Assembly: GCA_012799545.1 (NCBI GenBank)
Contig: JAAZLA010000255.1
Span: 1 to 5,986, forward strand
Source of the DNA: Treponema sp.
Lineage (GTDB): Bacteria > Spirochaetota > Spirochaetia > Treponematales > Treponemataceae
DNA length: 5,986 nucleotides
Reading direction: 5' to 3'
Part shown: positions 1-5,648 of the stretch, piece by piece
How positions within the stretch are numbered: position 1 is the first letter of the stretch
Layout of the letters: the number at the start of each line of letters is the position of its first letter
Notes under the pieces: model-generated
Seen by the model: the letters and a program-made list of their open reading frames with translations, nothing else
What the model was told of the DNA's origin: nothing
Database searches by the model: none
Translations under genes and position numbers: made by a program

Positions 1-311
1 ATAGCACAGATGTGTTTCGAGCTACTTTTCCTGCGGGGACAGTCAGCGGTTCTCCAAAGAAAAAAGTAATGGAGCTTATTTCAAAACTTGAATCAAGTAA
101 AAGGAATTTTTATGCAGGAGCTGTGGGTTATATGCAGTCATCGGGGGATTTAGATTTTTGCATTGCAATTCGTTCGGCGCTTAAGCAGGGAAAAATATGG
201 ACTATGCAGGCGGGTGGTGGTATTGTTTTTGCTTCTGATGAAGAGCGTGAATGGGAAGAAACAAATGAAAAGTTATCTGCTTTTTCTCATATTTTTGAGA
301 CGACAGAATAA
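1..311 (+). CDS. trpE: Anthranilate synthase component I (TrpE), C-terminal fragment
   Basis: This is the last ~103 codons of trpE; the gene is open through the left edge (first whole codon at 3) and stops with TAA at 309-311. The fragment is the end of the chorismate-binding domain, which converts chorismate plus an ammonia donor to anthranilate. Diagnostic stretches are FPAGTVSGSPK, YAGAVGY, the CIAIR segment and QAGGGIV followed by the E-W-E-E-T helix, all in the order found in TrpE. GTVSG rather than the GSITGAPK-like form favours TrpE over PabB, and the downstream trp genes agree. The visible chorismate/Mg2+-site residues look intact, so this subunit appears catalytically competent. The N-terminal part, including any tryptophan feedback site, is outside the window. 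The stop lies 16 bases before trpGD, implying co-transcription. Confidence 0.95.
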   Translation, partial: STDVFRATFPAGTVSGSPKKKVMELISKLESSKRNFYAGAVGYMQSSGDLDFCIAIRSALKQGKIWTMQAGGGIVFASDEEREWEETNEKLSAFSHIFETTE

Positions 312-314
312 AAT

Positions 315-323
315 AAGGAGGTG
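315..323 (+). promoter_or_regulatory. Strong ribosome binding site of trpGD
   Basis: AAGGAGGTG is a near-perfect complement of the 16S rRNA 3' end. Its GGAGG core ends 6 bases before the ATG at 328. It fixes the trpGD start, since the same frame is open back to at least 163 inside trpE. The resulting N terminus, MVLIIDNN, matches the usual start of TrpG proteins. Confidence 0.85.
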
Positions 324-327
324 TAAA

Positions 328-921
328 ATGGTTTTAATAATTGATAATAATAATGAATCTACACAAAACATTGTTCATGCTATAAAAAAGTATTCACGTC
401 ATGATGTCTTTCTTGCCCAAGAAGAGAGTATCGATCTTGAGCAAGTAAAAGCGCTGGAGCCAGAAGTTTTGATTTTTGCATCGCTTTCGTTTCCAAAGAT
501 GCGTGATGAAGGAAAAAATATCTTAGCTCGATTAAAAGAGGTTGTAGATTATTATGCACATAAAAAATTGCTTCTTGGTATAGATAGTGGTTTTTTATTT
601 CTTGCCTATTGTTTTGGTGCAAAGATTAAGGCGGTAGAAAAAATAGAACAAGCTTTGGTAAAAGAAATTAAACTTGATGGCCGTGGTTTGTTTCGTTCTA
701 TTGGAAATAAGGCAAACTTTGTTTTATACAATTGTTTTTATATAGAAGAAGAATCTCTTTCAAAAGATTTTGAAATAACGGCCAAAACAAATGAGGGACA
801 GATAATGGGCTTTCGTCACAAGACGATGCCTATAGAAGCTGTTTTATTTCATCCAGAATCCTATGCTTCAGAATATGAAAAACAATTTTTTGTATCTGTT
901 TTAAATTATAGAAGAGAGGCA
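328..921 (+). other. Degenerate (probably glutaminase-dead) TrpG domain of TrpGD
   Basis: This marks residues 1 to ~198 of TrpGD; the boundary is approximate. By hand alignment to family motifs, the catalytic cysteine is aspartate (GAT at 583-585), the following Gly-His-Gln is Gly-Phe-Leu, the PGPG oxyanion loop is lost, and no His-Gly-Lys segment follows the central FGAKI. The last part of the domain, through HPES at 175-178, is well kept. The frame has no stop or shift and runs straight into a good TrpD domain, so this is not a simple pseudogene. Family knowledge says TrpE can use free NH3 when TrpG is inactive or absent. A role as a structural scaffold for TrpE-TrpGD is inferred. Confidence 0.8.
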
Positions 922-1953
922 TTACCTGTGCAAGAAATAGTAACAAGGCTTTGTGCAGGAGAAGATTTAGATAGACTCAGTGCAGAAATTTTTATGGAAG
1001 ATCTTACAGATGGTTGTCTTGACGAAAGACAAACGGCAGCCATACTTACCGCCTTAACCGCAAAGGGGCCTTCAGAAGAAGAGATAGCTGGTTGTGCGGC
1101 TGTCTTGTATAGAAAAAAAGCACCGCTTGAAATTGGTACGAGAGAGCTCACAGATATTGTTGGCACAGGTGGAGATAGCAAGGGAAGCTTTAATATATCT
1201 TCTATGGCTGCCCTCCTCGCATCGAGTTGTGACTTGGCAATTGCAAAGCATGGTAACAGAGCGGTGTCCAGTAAAAGTGGCTCAGCTGATTTTTATGAAG
1301 CCTTAGGTATTAAAATAGATACATCAGCTGAGGATACCGTTCGAGCAATTAAAAAAACACATTTTGGGTTTTTATTTGCTCCCTTGTATCACGCAGCTAT
1401 GAAACATGCAGCTCCTGTTCGCCGTGCTATCGGTATTAAAACAATTATGAATCTAATTGGCCCCTTGTCAAATCCGGCAGGAGCGGCCTACCAAATGCTT
1501 GGCGTCTATGACCTGTCATTGCTTGCTCCAGTAGCTCGTGCTTCAAAACTTTTGGGTGCAAAACGCGTAATGGTCGTTTGTAGCTTGGATGGTTTTGATG
1601 AAATATCGCCATGTGAAAAAACAGCTGTCTTTGAAATTGATGAAGACGGGAATGAAAAAAACTATTTTCTGGATCCAAAAGATTTTGAAATTGAAAACTG
1701 CGATGCAAAAGAACTTGACGGAGGAACAGCTGAAGAAAATGCTTTGCTTGCATTTGACCTTATGGAAGGAAGGGGCTTAAAGGCAATTGTAGAAGCAGTT
1801 TCTCTCAATGCGGGAGCTGCCTTGTACATTGGTAAAAAAGCAGGGAGCATAGAAGAGGGCTATAGGATGGCAAAGGAAGCTATTATTTCCGGTAGGCTAA
1901 AAGAAAAGGTAAAAGAAATACAGGAAGAAACAAATGCAAAAGAAAGCGCATAA
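328..1953 (+). CDS. trpGD: Fused TrpG-like amidotransferase / anthranilate phosphoribosyltransferase (TrpGD) with degenerate TrpG domain
   Basis: A 541-residue fusion. Residues 1 to ~198 have the class I glutamine amidotransferase layout of TrpG (MVLIIDNN start, FGAKI, IMGFRHKTMPIEAVLFHPES near 160-178). Residues ~199-541 are TrpD, which joins anthranilate to PRPP. The TrpD part is conventional: GTGGD (279-283), NISS, KHGNR (307-311), SSKSGSAD, HAAMKHAAPVRR, NLIGPLSNPA (375-384), DGFDEIS and a C-terminal NAGAALY. Both domains are near normal length. The oddity is in TrpG: the nucleophile motif GVCLGHQ is GIDSGFL (84-90, Asp86 in place of Cys), SPGPGTP is ASLSFPK (51-57), and YHS is YNC (134-136), while His175 and Glu177 of the triad remain. 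TrpD function is very likely. Glutaminase activity of TrpG is very unlikely. The start is set by the AGGAGG site at 316-321. The 3' end overlaps trpCF by 20 bases. Confidence 0.95.
   Translation: MVLIIDNNNESTQNIVHAIKKYSRHDVFLAQEESIDLEQVKALEPEVLIFASLSFPKMRDEGKNILARLKEVVDYYAHKKLLLGIDSGFLFLAYCFGAKIKAVEKIEQALVKEIKLDGRGLFRSIGNKANFVLYNCFYIEEESLSKDFEITAKTNEGQIMGFRHKTMPIEAVLFHPESYASEYEKQFFVSVLNYRREALPVQEIVTRLCAGEDLDRLSAEIFMEDLTDGCLDERQTAAILTALTAKGPSEEEIAGCAAVLYRKKAPLEIGTRELTDIVGTGGDSKGSFNISSMAALLASSCDLAIAKHGNRAVSSKSGSADFYEALGIKIDTSAEDTVRAIKKTHFGFLFAPLYHAAMKHAAPVRRAIGIKTIMNLIGPLSNPAGAAYQMLGVYDLSLLAPVARASKLLGAKRVMVVCSLDGFDEISPCEKTAVFEIDEDGNEKNYFLDPKDFEIENCDAKELDGGTAEENALLAFDLMEGRGLKAIVEAVSLNAGAALYIGKKAGSIEEGYRMAKEAIISGRLKEKVKEIQEETNAKESA
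1922..1927 (+). promoter_or_regulatory. Ribosome binding site of trpCF, inside the trpGD 3' end
   Basis: AGGAAG lies 6 bases before the ATG at 1934, within the last codons of trpGD. It supports the overlapping start and suggests translational coupling between the two fusion proteins. Confidence 0.6.
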
Positions 1954-3538
1954 AATAGAAGATAGGGCTGATATAAAAACTGAGAGCATCCTCGATCTCA
2001 TTGTAGCAGAGCGAAAAAAAACAATAGAAAAAAAAGGCTATAACTTTGGCTTTAAGATTCCAGAAAAAAGAGAAAAACCGATTATTCCTTTTATGCCGGA
2101 TAGGGGGCTCATACTCGAAATCAAAAGAGCTTCGCCGTCAAAAGCGTGGATTTCAAAAGATTTAGATATAAAGGCAAAGGCCAGTGAATATATCTCTCTT
2201 GGTGCAAAGGCAATATCGGTGCTTACAGAGGAGGAATTCTTTAAAGGAAGTTTAAAAGATTTAGTTGCAGTTTCAAATGAGGTGTATAAAAAAAATAAAA
2301 AGGTAGCTATCTTACGAAAAGATTTTTTAAGCTCAGCTGAAGACATTGCTGTTTCTTATTATTGCGGGGCAGATGTTGTTTTATTGATTGCCTCTGTTTT
2401 ATTTTATGAGAATTCCTATCTGATGATGAAAGAAGCCCTTAAGTTTGGCTTGTCAGTTTTATATGAAGTGAGAACAAAAGAAGAGTTTTTAATTTATGAA
2501 AGCTGTTTAGAGCATCTTGAAAAAGAAGCTTATCTGGACGTACGAGAAAAAATTGTTTTGGGAATTAATGCGCGGAACTTAAAAAGCTTTAAAATGGATA
2601 TGCTTAAACCCCTAAGGTTTTTAAATCTAAGCAAAAAAAAGACAAAGATTATTTTTGAGTCTGGAATTAAAACAAAAGAGATGGCAACTCGTTTAGCGCA
2701 CTTAGGATTTTTTGGATTACTCATAGGAGAAACTGCAGTAAAGGAAAAAAAAGAAATAAAAAAAATAGCAGAGAGTTTTGGAAAAGAAAAAAATACGAGG
2801 GATTCTGTTTTTTGGAAACATTTTCTTGCAGATGGTTTTTTAGAAAAGAAAATACAAAAAAAAATATGTGGTTTTACGCATCTTGACGATGTGCTTATGG
2901 CGATTGAAGAGGGCGTAGAAATACTTGGTTTTATTTTTTCAAAGAAAACAAAACGTAAAGCCTCAAAGGAACTGCTAGAGACTTTAGCAAAGACTGATAT
3001 CTATAAAAAATATTCTCAAGATAAAAAACTTTTGCGTGTTGGTGTTGTAACAGAGCTTTATTCAAAAGAATGGAGGCAGGCCCTATCTCTTTTGCGTCAT
3101 GGCTATCTTGATGTTTTACAAATACATGACCTTGAAGTTTTTCATGTAGCACATAAAAAAAAGTTGGTAAAGGTATTAGAAGGTTTACGAAAAAAAAATA
3201 TTGCCTACTACACTGCGATCGCGCTTGAAGATGAGGCTGACCTCCGTGCTTTAAGTCGATTGCAAGACCTCGGTGAATTTCGTGTGCTTATAGATAGGAA
3301 GAAAAAAAGCAATTCAAAAAACACAGAAGAAAAACAAAAAGAGGGAATCGTAGAGTACATAAAGCTTTTAGAAAAAGTTGAAAGCCCGCTTTGGCTTGCA
3401 GGTGGTTTAAGTGTAGAATTAGTTTCGCTTTATAATGAGCAGCTTGACATTGAATTGCTAGACTTTGCTCGCGCTACGGAAGGGGCGATAGTTGGGCGAA
3501 AAGAAAAGGAAAAGATAGAGACCGTTTTAGCTCTATAG
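1934..3538 (+). CDS. trpCF: Fused indole-3-glycerol-phosphate synthase / phosphoribosylanthranilate isomerase (TrpCF)
   Basis: A 534-residue bifunctional enzyme with two TIM barrels, domain order as in enterobacterial TrpCF. Residues ~15-282 are TrpC, which closes the indole ring from CdRP. The expected residues are in place: EIKRASPSK (62-70, Glu62/Lys64), SVLTEEEFFKGS (95-106), LRKDF (Lys129), YEVRT (Glu178), GINARNL (Asn212) and FESGI (Glu242/Ser243). Residues ~307-534 are TrpF, which isomerises phosphoribosylanthranilate. It starts with KICG (Cys312, general base) and keeps LID (Asp454, general acid) and LAGGL (488-492). After Asp454 the usual GGTG-x-x-FDW loop is replaced by a Lys/Asn/Glu-rich stretch (455-470), and QLHG is QIHD, so TrpF is divergent and its activity less certain. 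The protein is very lysine-rich, with many A8-A9 tracts. The start ATG has an AGGAAG site; the gene overlaps trpGD by 20 bases. Confidence 0.94.
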   Translation: MQKKAHKIEDRADIKTESILDLIVAERKKTIEKKGYNFGFKIPEKREKPIIPFMPDRGLILEIKRASPSKAWISKDLDIKAKASEYISLGAKAISVLTEEEFFKGSLKDLVAVSNEVYKKNKKVAILRKDFLSSAEDIAVSYYCGADVVLLIASVLFYENSYLMMKEALKFGLSVLYEVRTKEEFLIYESCLEHLEKEAYLDVREKIVLGINARNLKSFKMDMLKPLRFLNLSKKKTKIIFESGIKTKEMATRLAHLGFFGLLIGETAVKEKKEIKKIAESFGKEKNTRDSVFWKHFLADGFLEKKIQKKICGFTHLDDVLMAIEEGVEILGFIFSKKTKRKASKELLETLAKTDIYKKYSQDKKLLRVGVVTELYSKEWRQALSLLRHGYLDVLQIHDLEVFHVAHKKKLVKVLEGLRKKNIAYYTAIALEDEADLRALSRLQDLGEFRVLIDRKKKSNSKNTEEKQKEGIVEYIKLLEKVESPLWLAGGLSVELVSLYNEQLDIELLDFARATEGAIVGRKEKEKIETVLAL

Positions 3539-3555
3539 GGCTAAAAGACGTTTTT
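3523..3555 (+). terminator. Terminator-like hairpin across the trpCF stop, before trpB
   Basis: A 9-bp stem pairs TTTTAGCTC (3525-3533) with GGGCTAAAA (3538-3546), with one T-G wobble and the tetraloop TATA. Two more pairs at the base (CG 3523-3524 with CG 3549-3550) form if GA at 3547-3548 bulges out. TTTTTG follows at once (3551-3556), then more T-rich sequence. This is the form of a Rho-independent terminator, but it lies inside the operon, so partial termination, RNA processing or 3'-end stabilisation are all possible. The stem is AT-rich, so full termination is doubtful. Confidence 0.5.
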
Positions 3556-3573
3556 GTATTTGTCAATTTTTAA

Positions 3574-3579
3574 AGAGGT
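3574..3579 (+). promoter_or_regulatory. Ribosome binding site of trpB
   Basis: AGAGGT, with GAGG at 3575-3578, ends 4-5 bases before the ATG at 3584. It selects this ATG over the upstream in-frame TTG at 3554, which has no such site and lies next to the intercistronic hairpin. Confidence 0.7.
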
Positions 3580-3583
3580 AGAT

Positions 3584-4861
3584 ATGAATAAAGAAAAGGC
3601 AGATGGATTTTACGGAATGTATGGAGGGAGTTTTGTTGCAGAAATAATTCGCCGTCCGATTGATGAACTAGAGAAGGCTTTTAGAAAGCAAAGTCAGGAT
3701 TATACGTTTTTAACTGAGCTCGAAGAGCTACGAAGAGATTTTATTGGGCGACCAACTCCCTTGTTATTTGCAGAAAAAACCTCACGGGAAAATGGAGGGG
3801 CAAAAATCTATATAAAGGCAGAAGGCTTTGCACATACTGGTGCTCATAAAATAAATAATGCGGTGGGGCAAGTACTTCTTGCAAAAAAAATGGGAAAGAC
3901 TCGAATTATTGCAGAGACGGGGGCGGGGCAGCATGGGCTTGCAACGGCTGCGACTTGTGCACGTTTGGGAATGGAATGCACAGTATATATGGGCGAGGTT
4001 GATGTCTTGAGGCAACAGCCAAATGTCTGCGCTATGGAAATGTATGGGGCAAAGGTTGTTTCTGTAAAGACTGGGGCTCGCACTTTAAAAGATGCTATAA
4101 ATGAAGCGATGCGCGACTGGGCAAGTAGTTTTGAGCATACGCACTATGTCATTGGTTCAGCCCTTGGTCCTGCGCCCTATCCAGAAATGGTAAAGTTTTT
4201 TCAAACTGTCATAGGGAAGGAGGTGCAAAAACAAAGCATGGAGAAAAATCTTTCTATACAAGCCCTTGTTGCCTGTGTTGGAGGAGGCTCAAATGCAATT
4301 GGTTTTTTTGCGCCCTTTATTGCAGAGAAAAGCCCTCGTTTAATTGCTGTTGAAGCCGGCGGTAAGGGACCGGGTTTGGGTGAAAATGCTGTTCGCATGA
4401 AGGGTAGTGCTCGAACGAGTATTGTGCATGGGTATAAGTCAAAGTTTTTAGTAGATGAAGATGGGCAGGTTCGAAATACTTATTCAATTTCTGCTGGTTT
4501 AGATTATACGGGGATTGGTCCAGAACTTGCCTTGCTTGGAGAAGAGGGGCGGATAGAATTTACGAGTGTAGGAGATAGGGAAGCCTTAGATGCCTTACAA
4601 TTATTTGCCCAAAACGAGGGGCTTTTATTTGCGCTTGAATCTGCCCATGCTGCTGCGGCGGCCTTGACAATTGCAAAGACTATGAAGGCTAACGAAGTTG
4701 TCGTGGTGAATATGTCAGGCAGAGGTGATAAAGACTTATTTATTAGTGCTCCTGTTTTTCGTGCAGATCAGTGGAAGCTGTTTTTGCAAAATGAATTGGC
4801 ACGATTGGAAACAGGGACGGATGTTCATGATATGAAAATGCAAATGGGAGAAGAAGCATGA
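3584..4861 (+). CDS. trpB: Tryptophan synthase beta chain (TrpB)
   Basis: A 425-residue PLP enzyme that condenses indole with L-serine, working in an alpha2-beta2 complex with TrpA. All main motifs are present. The N-terminal FYGMYGGSFVAE (9-20) corresponds to the family's YFGxFGGxFVPE. HTGAHKIN (84-91) holds the PLP lysine, Lys89. ETGAGQHG (111-118) holds the catalytic Glu111. Also seen are RQQPNV, GSALGPAPYPEMV, the phosphate-binding GGGSNA (233-238), SISAGLDY (301-308) and SGRGDKD (378-384). SISAGLDY is followed by TG where PG is common. Length and motifs fit the standard TrpB1 type that partners TrpA, not the stand-alone TrpB2. The start follows a GAGG site. The first 10 codons of the longer open frame (from TTG 3554) do not resemble TrpB and are left out. 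The stop shares ATGA with trpA. Confidence 0.97.
   Translation: MNKEKADGFYGMYGGSFVAEIIRRPIDELEKAFRKQSQDYTFLTELEELRRDFIGRPTPLLFAEKTSRENGGAKIYIKAEGFAHTGAHKINNAVGQVLLAKKMGKTRIIAETGAGQHGLATAATCARLGMECTVYMGEVDVLRQQPNVCAMEMYGAKVVSVKTGARTLKDAINEAMRDWASSFEHTHYVIGSALGPAPYPEMVKFFQTVIGKEVQKQSMEKNLSIQALVACVGGGSNAIGFFAPFIAEKSPRLIAVEAGGKGPGLGENAVRMKGSARTSIVHGYKSKFLVDEDGQVRNTYSISAGLDYTGIGPELALLGEEGRIEFTSVGDREALDALQLFAQNEGLLFALESAHAAAAALTIAKTMKANEVVVVNMSGRGDKDLFISAPVFRADQWKLFLQNELARLETGTDVHDMKMQMGEEA
4847..4861 (+). promoter_or_regulatory. trpB-trpA coupling junction (GGAG site plus ATGA overlap)
   Basis: GGAG at 4847-4850 lies 7 bases before the trpA ATG at 4858. The trpB TGA (4859-4861) overlaps that ATG as ATGA, the classic arrangement for translational coupling and equal output of subunits that form one complex. 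Confidence 0.75.
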
Positions 4862-5622
4862 AACAAAAAATAAAACTAATGGCGCATCAGATTGCTCTTT
4901 ATCCAAATAAAGAAGCAGCTCTTCTCTATGCTCAGGCATTAGTTGAAGGTGGGGCAGAAATTTTAGAAATTCAAATTCCTTTTAGCGATCCAAGTGCTGA
5001 CGGTCCTCTTATACAAGAGGCTTGTGCACAAACAATCGCAGCAGGGGTGCGCGTTAAGGATTGTTTTGCTTTTATTAAAAGTATACATGAAGCCTTTCCA
5101 AAGCTTTGTATTTATCTTATGAGTTACGCATCTATTCTTGTTTCGTACGGCCTGGAGTCCTTTGTTTTAGAATCAAAGGCGGTGGGAGTTAGTGGCTTTA
5201 TTGTTCCAGATCTTCCTTTTGATAGCAACGAGGGACTCATCGATTTTGCAGAAGCGCAAGGACTTTTATATATTCCTGTAATAACAACAAGTATGAGTGA
5301 AGAGCGCTTAGAGAGAATTTTGGCCTGTGGTTTTACCTTGGTTTATTGTGCAATTCGTAAAGGTATTACGGGGAGTAAAACAGAAATAGCGGATGAGACA
5401 ATTGTGTTTTTAGATGGCTTAAAAAATCGCGGGATAAAAGTGCTTGCAGGTTTTGGCATTGTTGAAAAAAGTCAAGCAGAATTATTGGCCCCACATGTTG
5501 AAGCAATCGTTGCGGGTTCTGTCTTTGTTGAGATAATGCAAAAACAGATAAAAGAAAATTTAGCGCAAGATAAGATAGTTTTATTGCTAGAAGAAAAAAG
5601 CAAAGAGCTTTCAGGAAAATAA
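4858..5622 (+). CDS. trpA: Tryptophan synthase alpha chain (TrpA)
   Basis: A 254-residue TIM-barrel protein that cleaves indole-3-glycerol phosphate to indole and glyceraldehyde-3-phosphate and channels indole to TrpB. LEIQIPFSDPSADGP (36-50) gives the catalytic Glu37 and Asp48, equivalent to Glu49 and Asp60 of the enteric enzyme. GFIVPDLP (113-120), RKGITG (167-172), LAGFGI (196-201) and VAGSVFVEIM (218-227) are the later family motifs, including the phosphate-binding loops. Oddities: the N terminus is ~12 residues shorter than the enteric enzyme, so helix alpha-0 is largely missing; the segment equivalent to the family's T-x-G-x-P reads QIALYP (11-16); and Gly after the catalytic Glu-Leu is Gln39. 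Function is still likely because the catalytic pair and phosphate site are kept. It overlaps trpB by four bases and is the last gene of the operon. Confidence 0.95.
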   Translation: MKQKIKLMAHQIALYPNKEAALLYAQALVEGGAEILEIQIPFSDPSADGPLIQEACAQTIAAGVRVKDCFAFIKSIHEAFPKLCIYLMSYASILVSYGLESFVLESKAVGVSGFIVPDLPFDSNEGLIDFAEAQGLLYIPVITTSMSEERLERILACGFTLVYCAIRKGITGSKTEIADETIVFLDGLKNRGIKVLAGFGIVEKSQAELLAPHVEAIVAGSVFVEIMQKQIKENLAQDKIVLLLEEKSKELSGK

Positions 5623-5648
5623 AAAAAACAGCTCTCTTCTGTTTCTTT
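5621..5648. terminator. Probable bidirectional terminator between convergent trpA and pyrD
   Basis: AAACAG (5626-5631) pairs perfectly with CTGTTT (5639-5644) around a 7-base loop. An A8 run (5621-5628) lies on the left and a T-rich run on the right. Read from either side, a short hairpin is followed by U-rich RNA; the pyrD side has the better tract, with eight T in a row. A competing stem pairs AGAGCT (5604-5609) with AGCTCT (5630-5635) over a 20-base loop. Both stems are short, but the position in a 26-base gap between gene ends fits. Confidence 0.5.

Noticed and set aside
163..327. In-frame N-terminal extension of trpGD beginning inside trpE
   Set aside because: The added residues do not resemble TrpG, overlap the conserved trpE end, and lack a ribosome site; AGGAGG at 316-321 and the MVLIIDNN start point to ATG 328.
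1445..1753. Long minus-strand open frame opposite the TrpD domain (and similar ones at 906-1181, 2038-2346, 3844-4083)
   Set aside because: These are antisense shadows of well-supported trp genes, without ribosome sites or recognisable protein motifs.
328..1953. trpGD as a pseudogene because of the missing TrpG cysteine
   Set aside because: The frame is intact for 541 codons, TrpD motifs are fully kept, and HPES and the TrpG fold outline persist; a dead-domain scaffold fits better than a decayed gene.
3554..3583. TTG start for trpB ten codons upstream
   Set aside because: No ribosome site before TTG 3554, it directly abuts the hairpin and T-tract, and the extra residues do not match TrpB; ATG 3584 has a GAGG site.
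3556..3583. Possible internal promoter before trpB
   Set aside because: The gap is T-rich with TATA-like pieces, but I could not find a -35/-10 pair with proper spacing.
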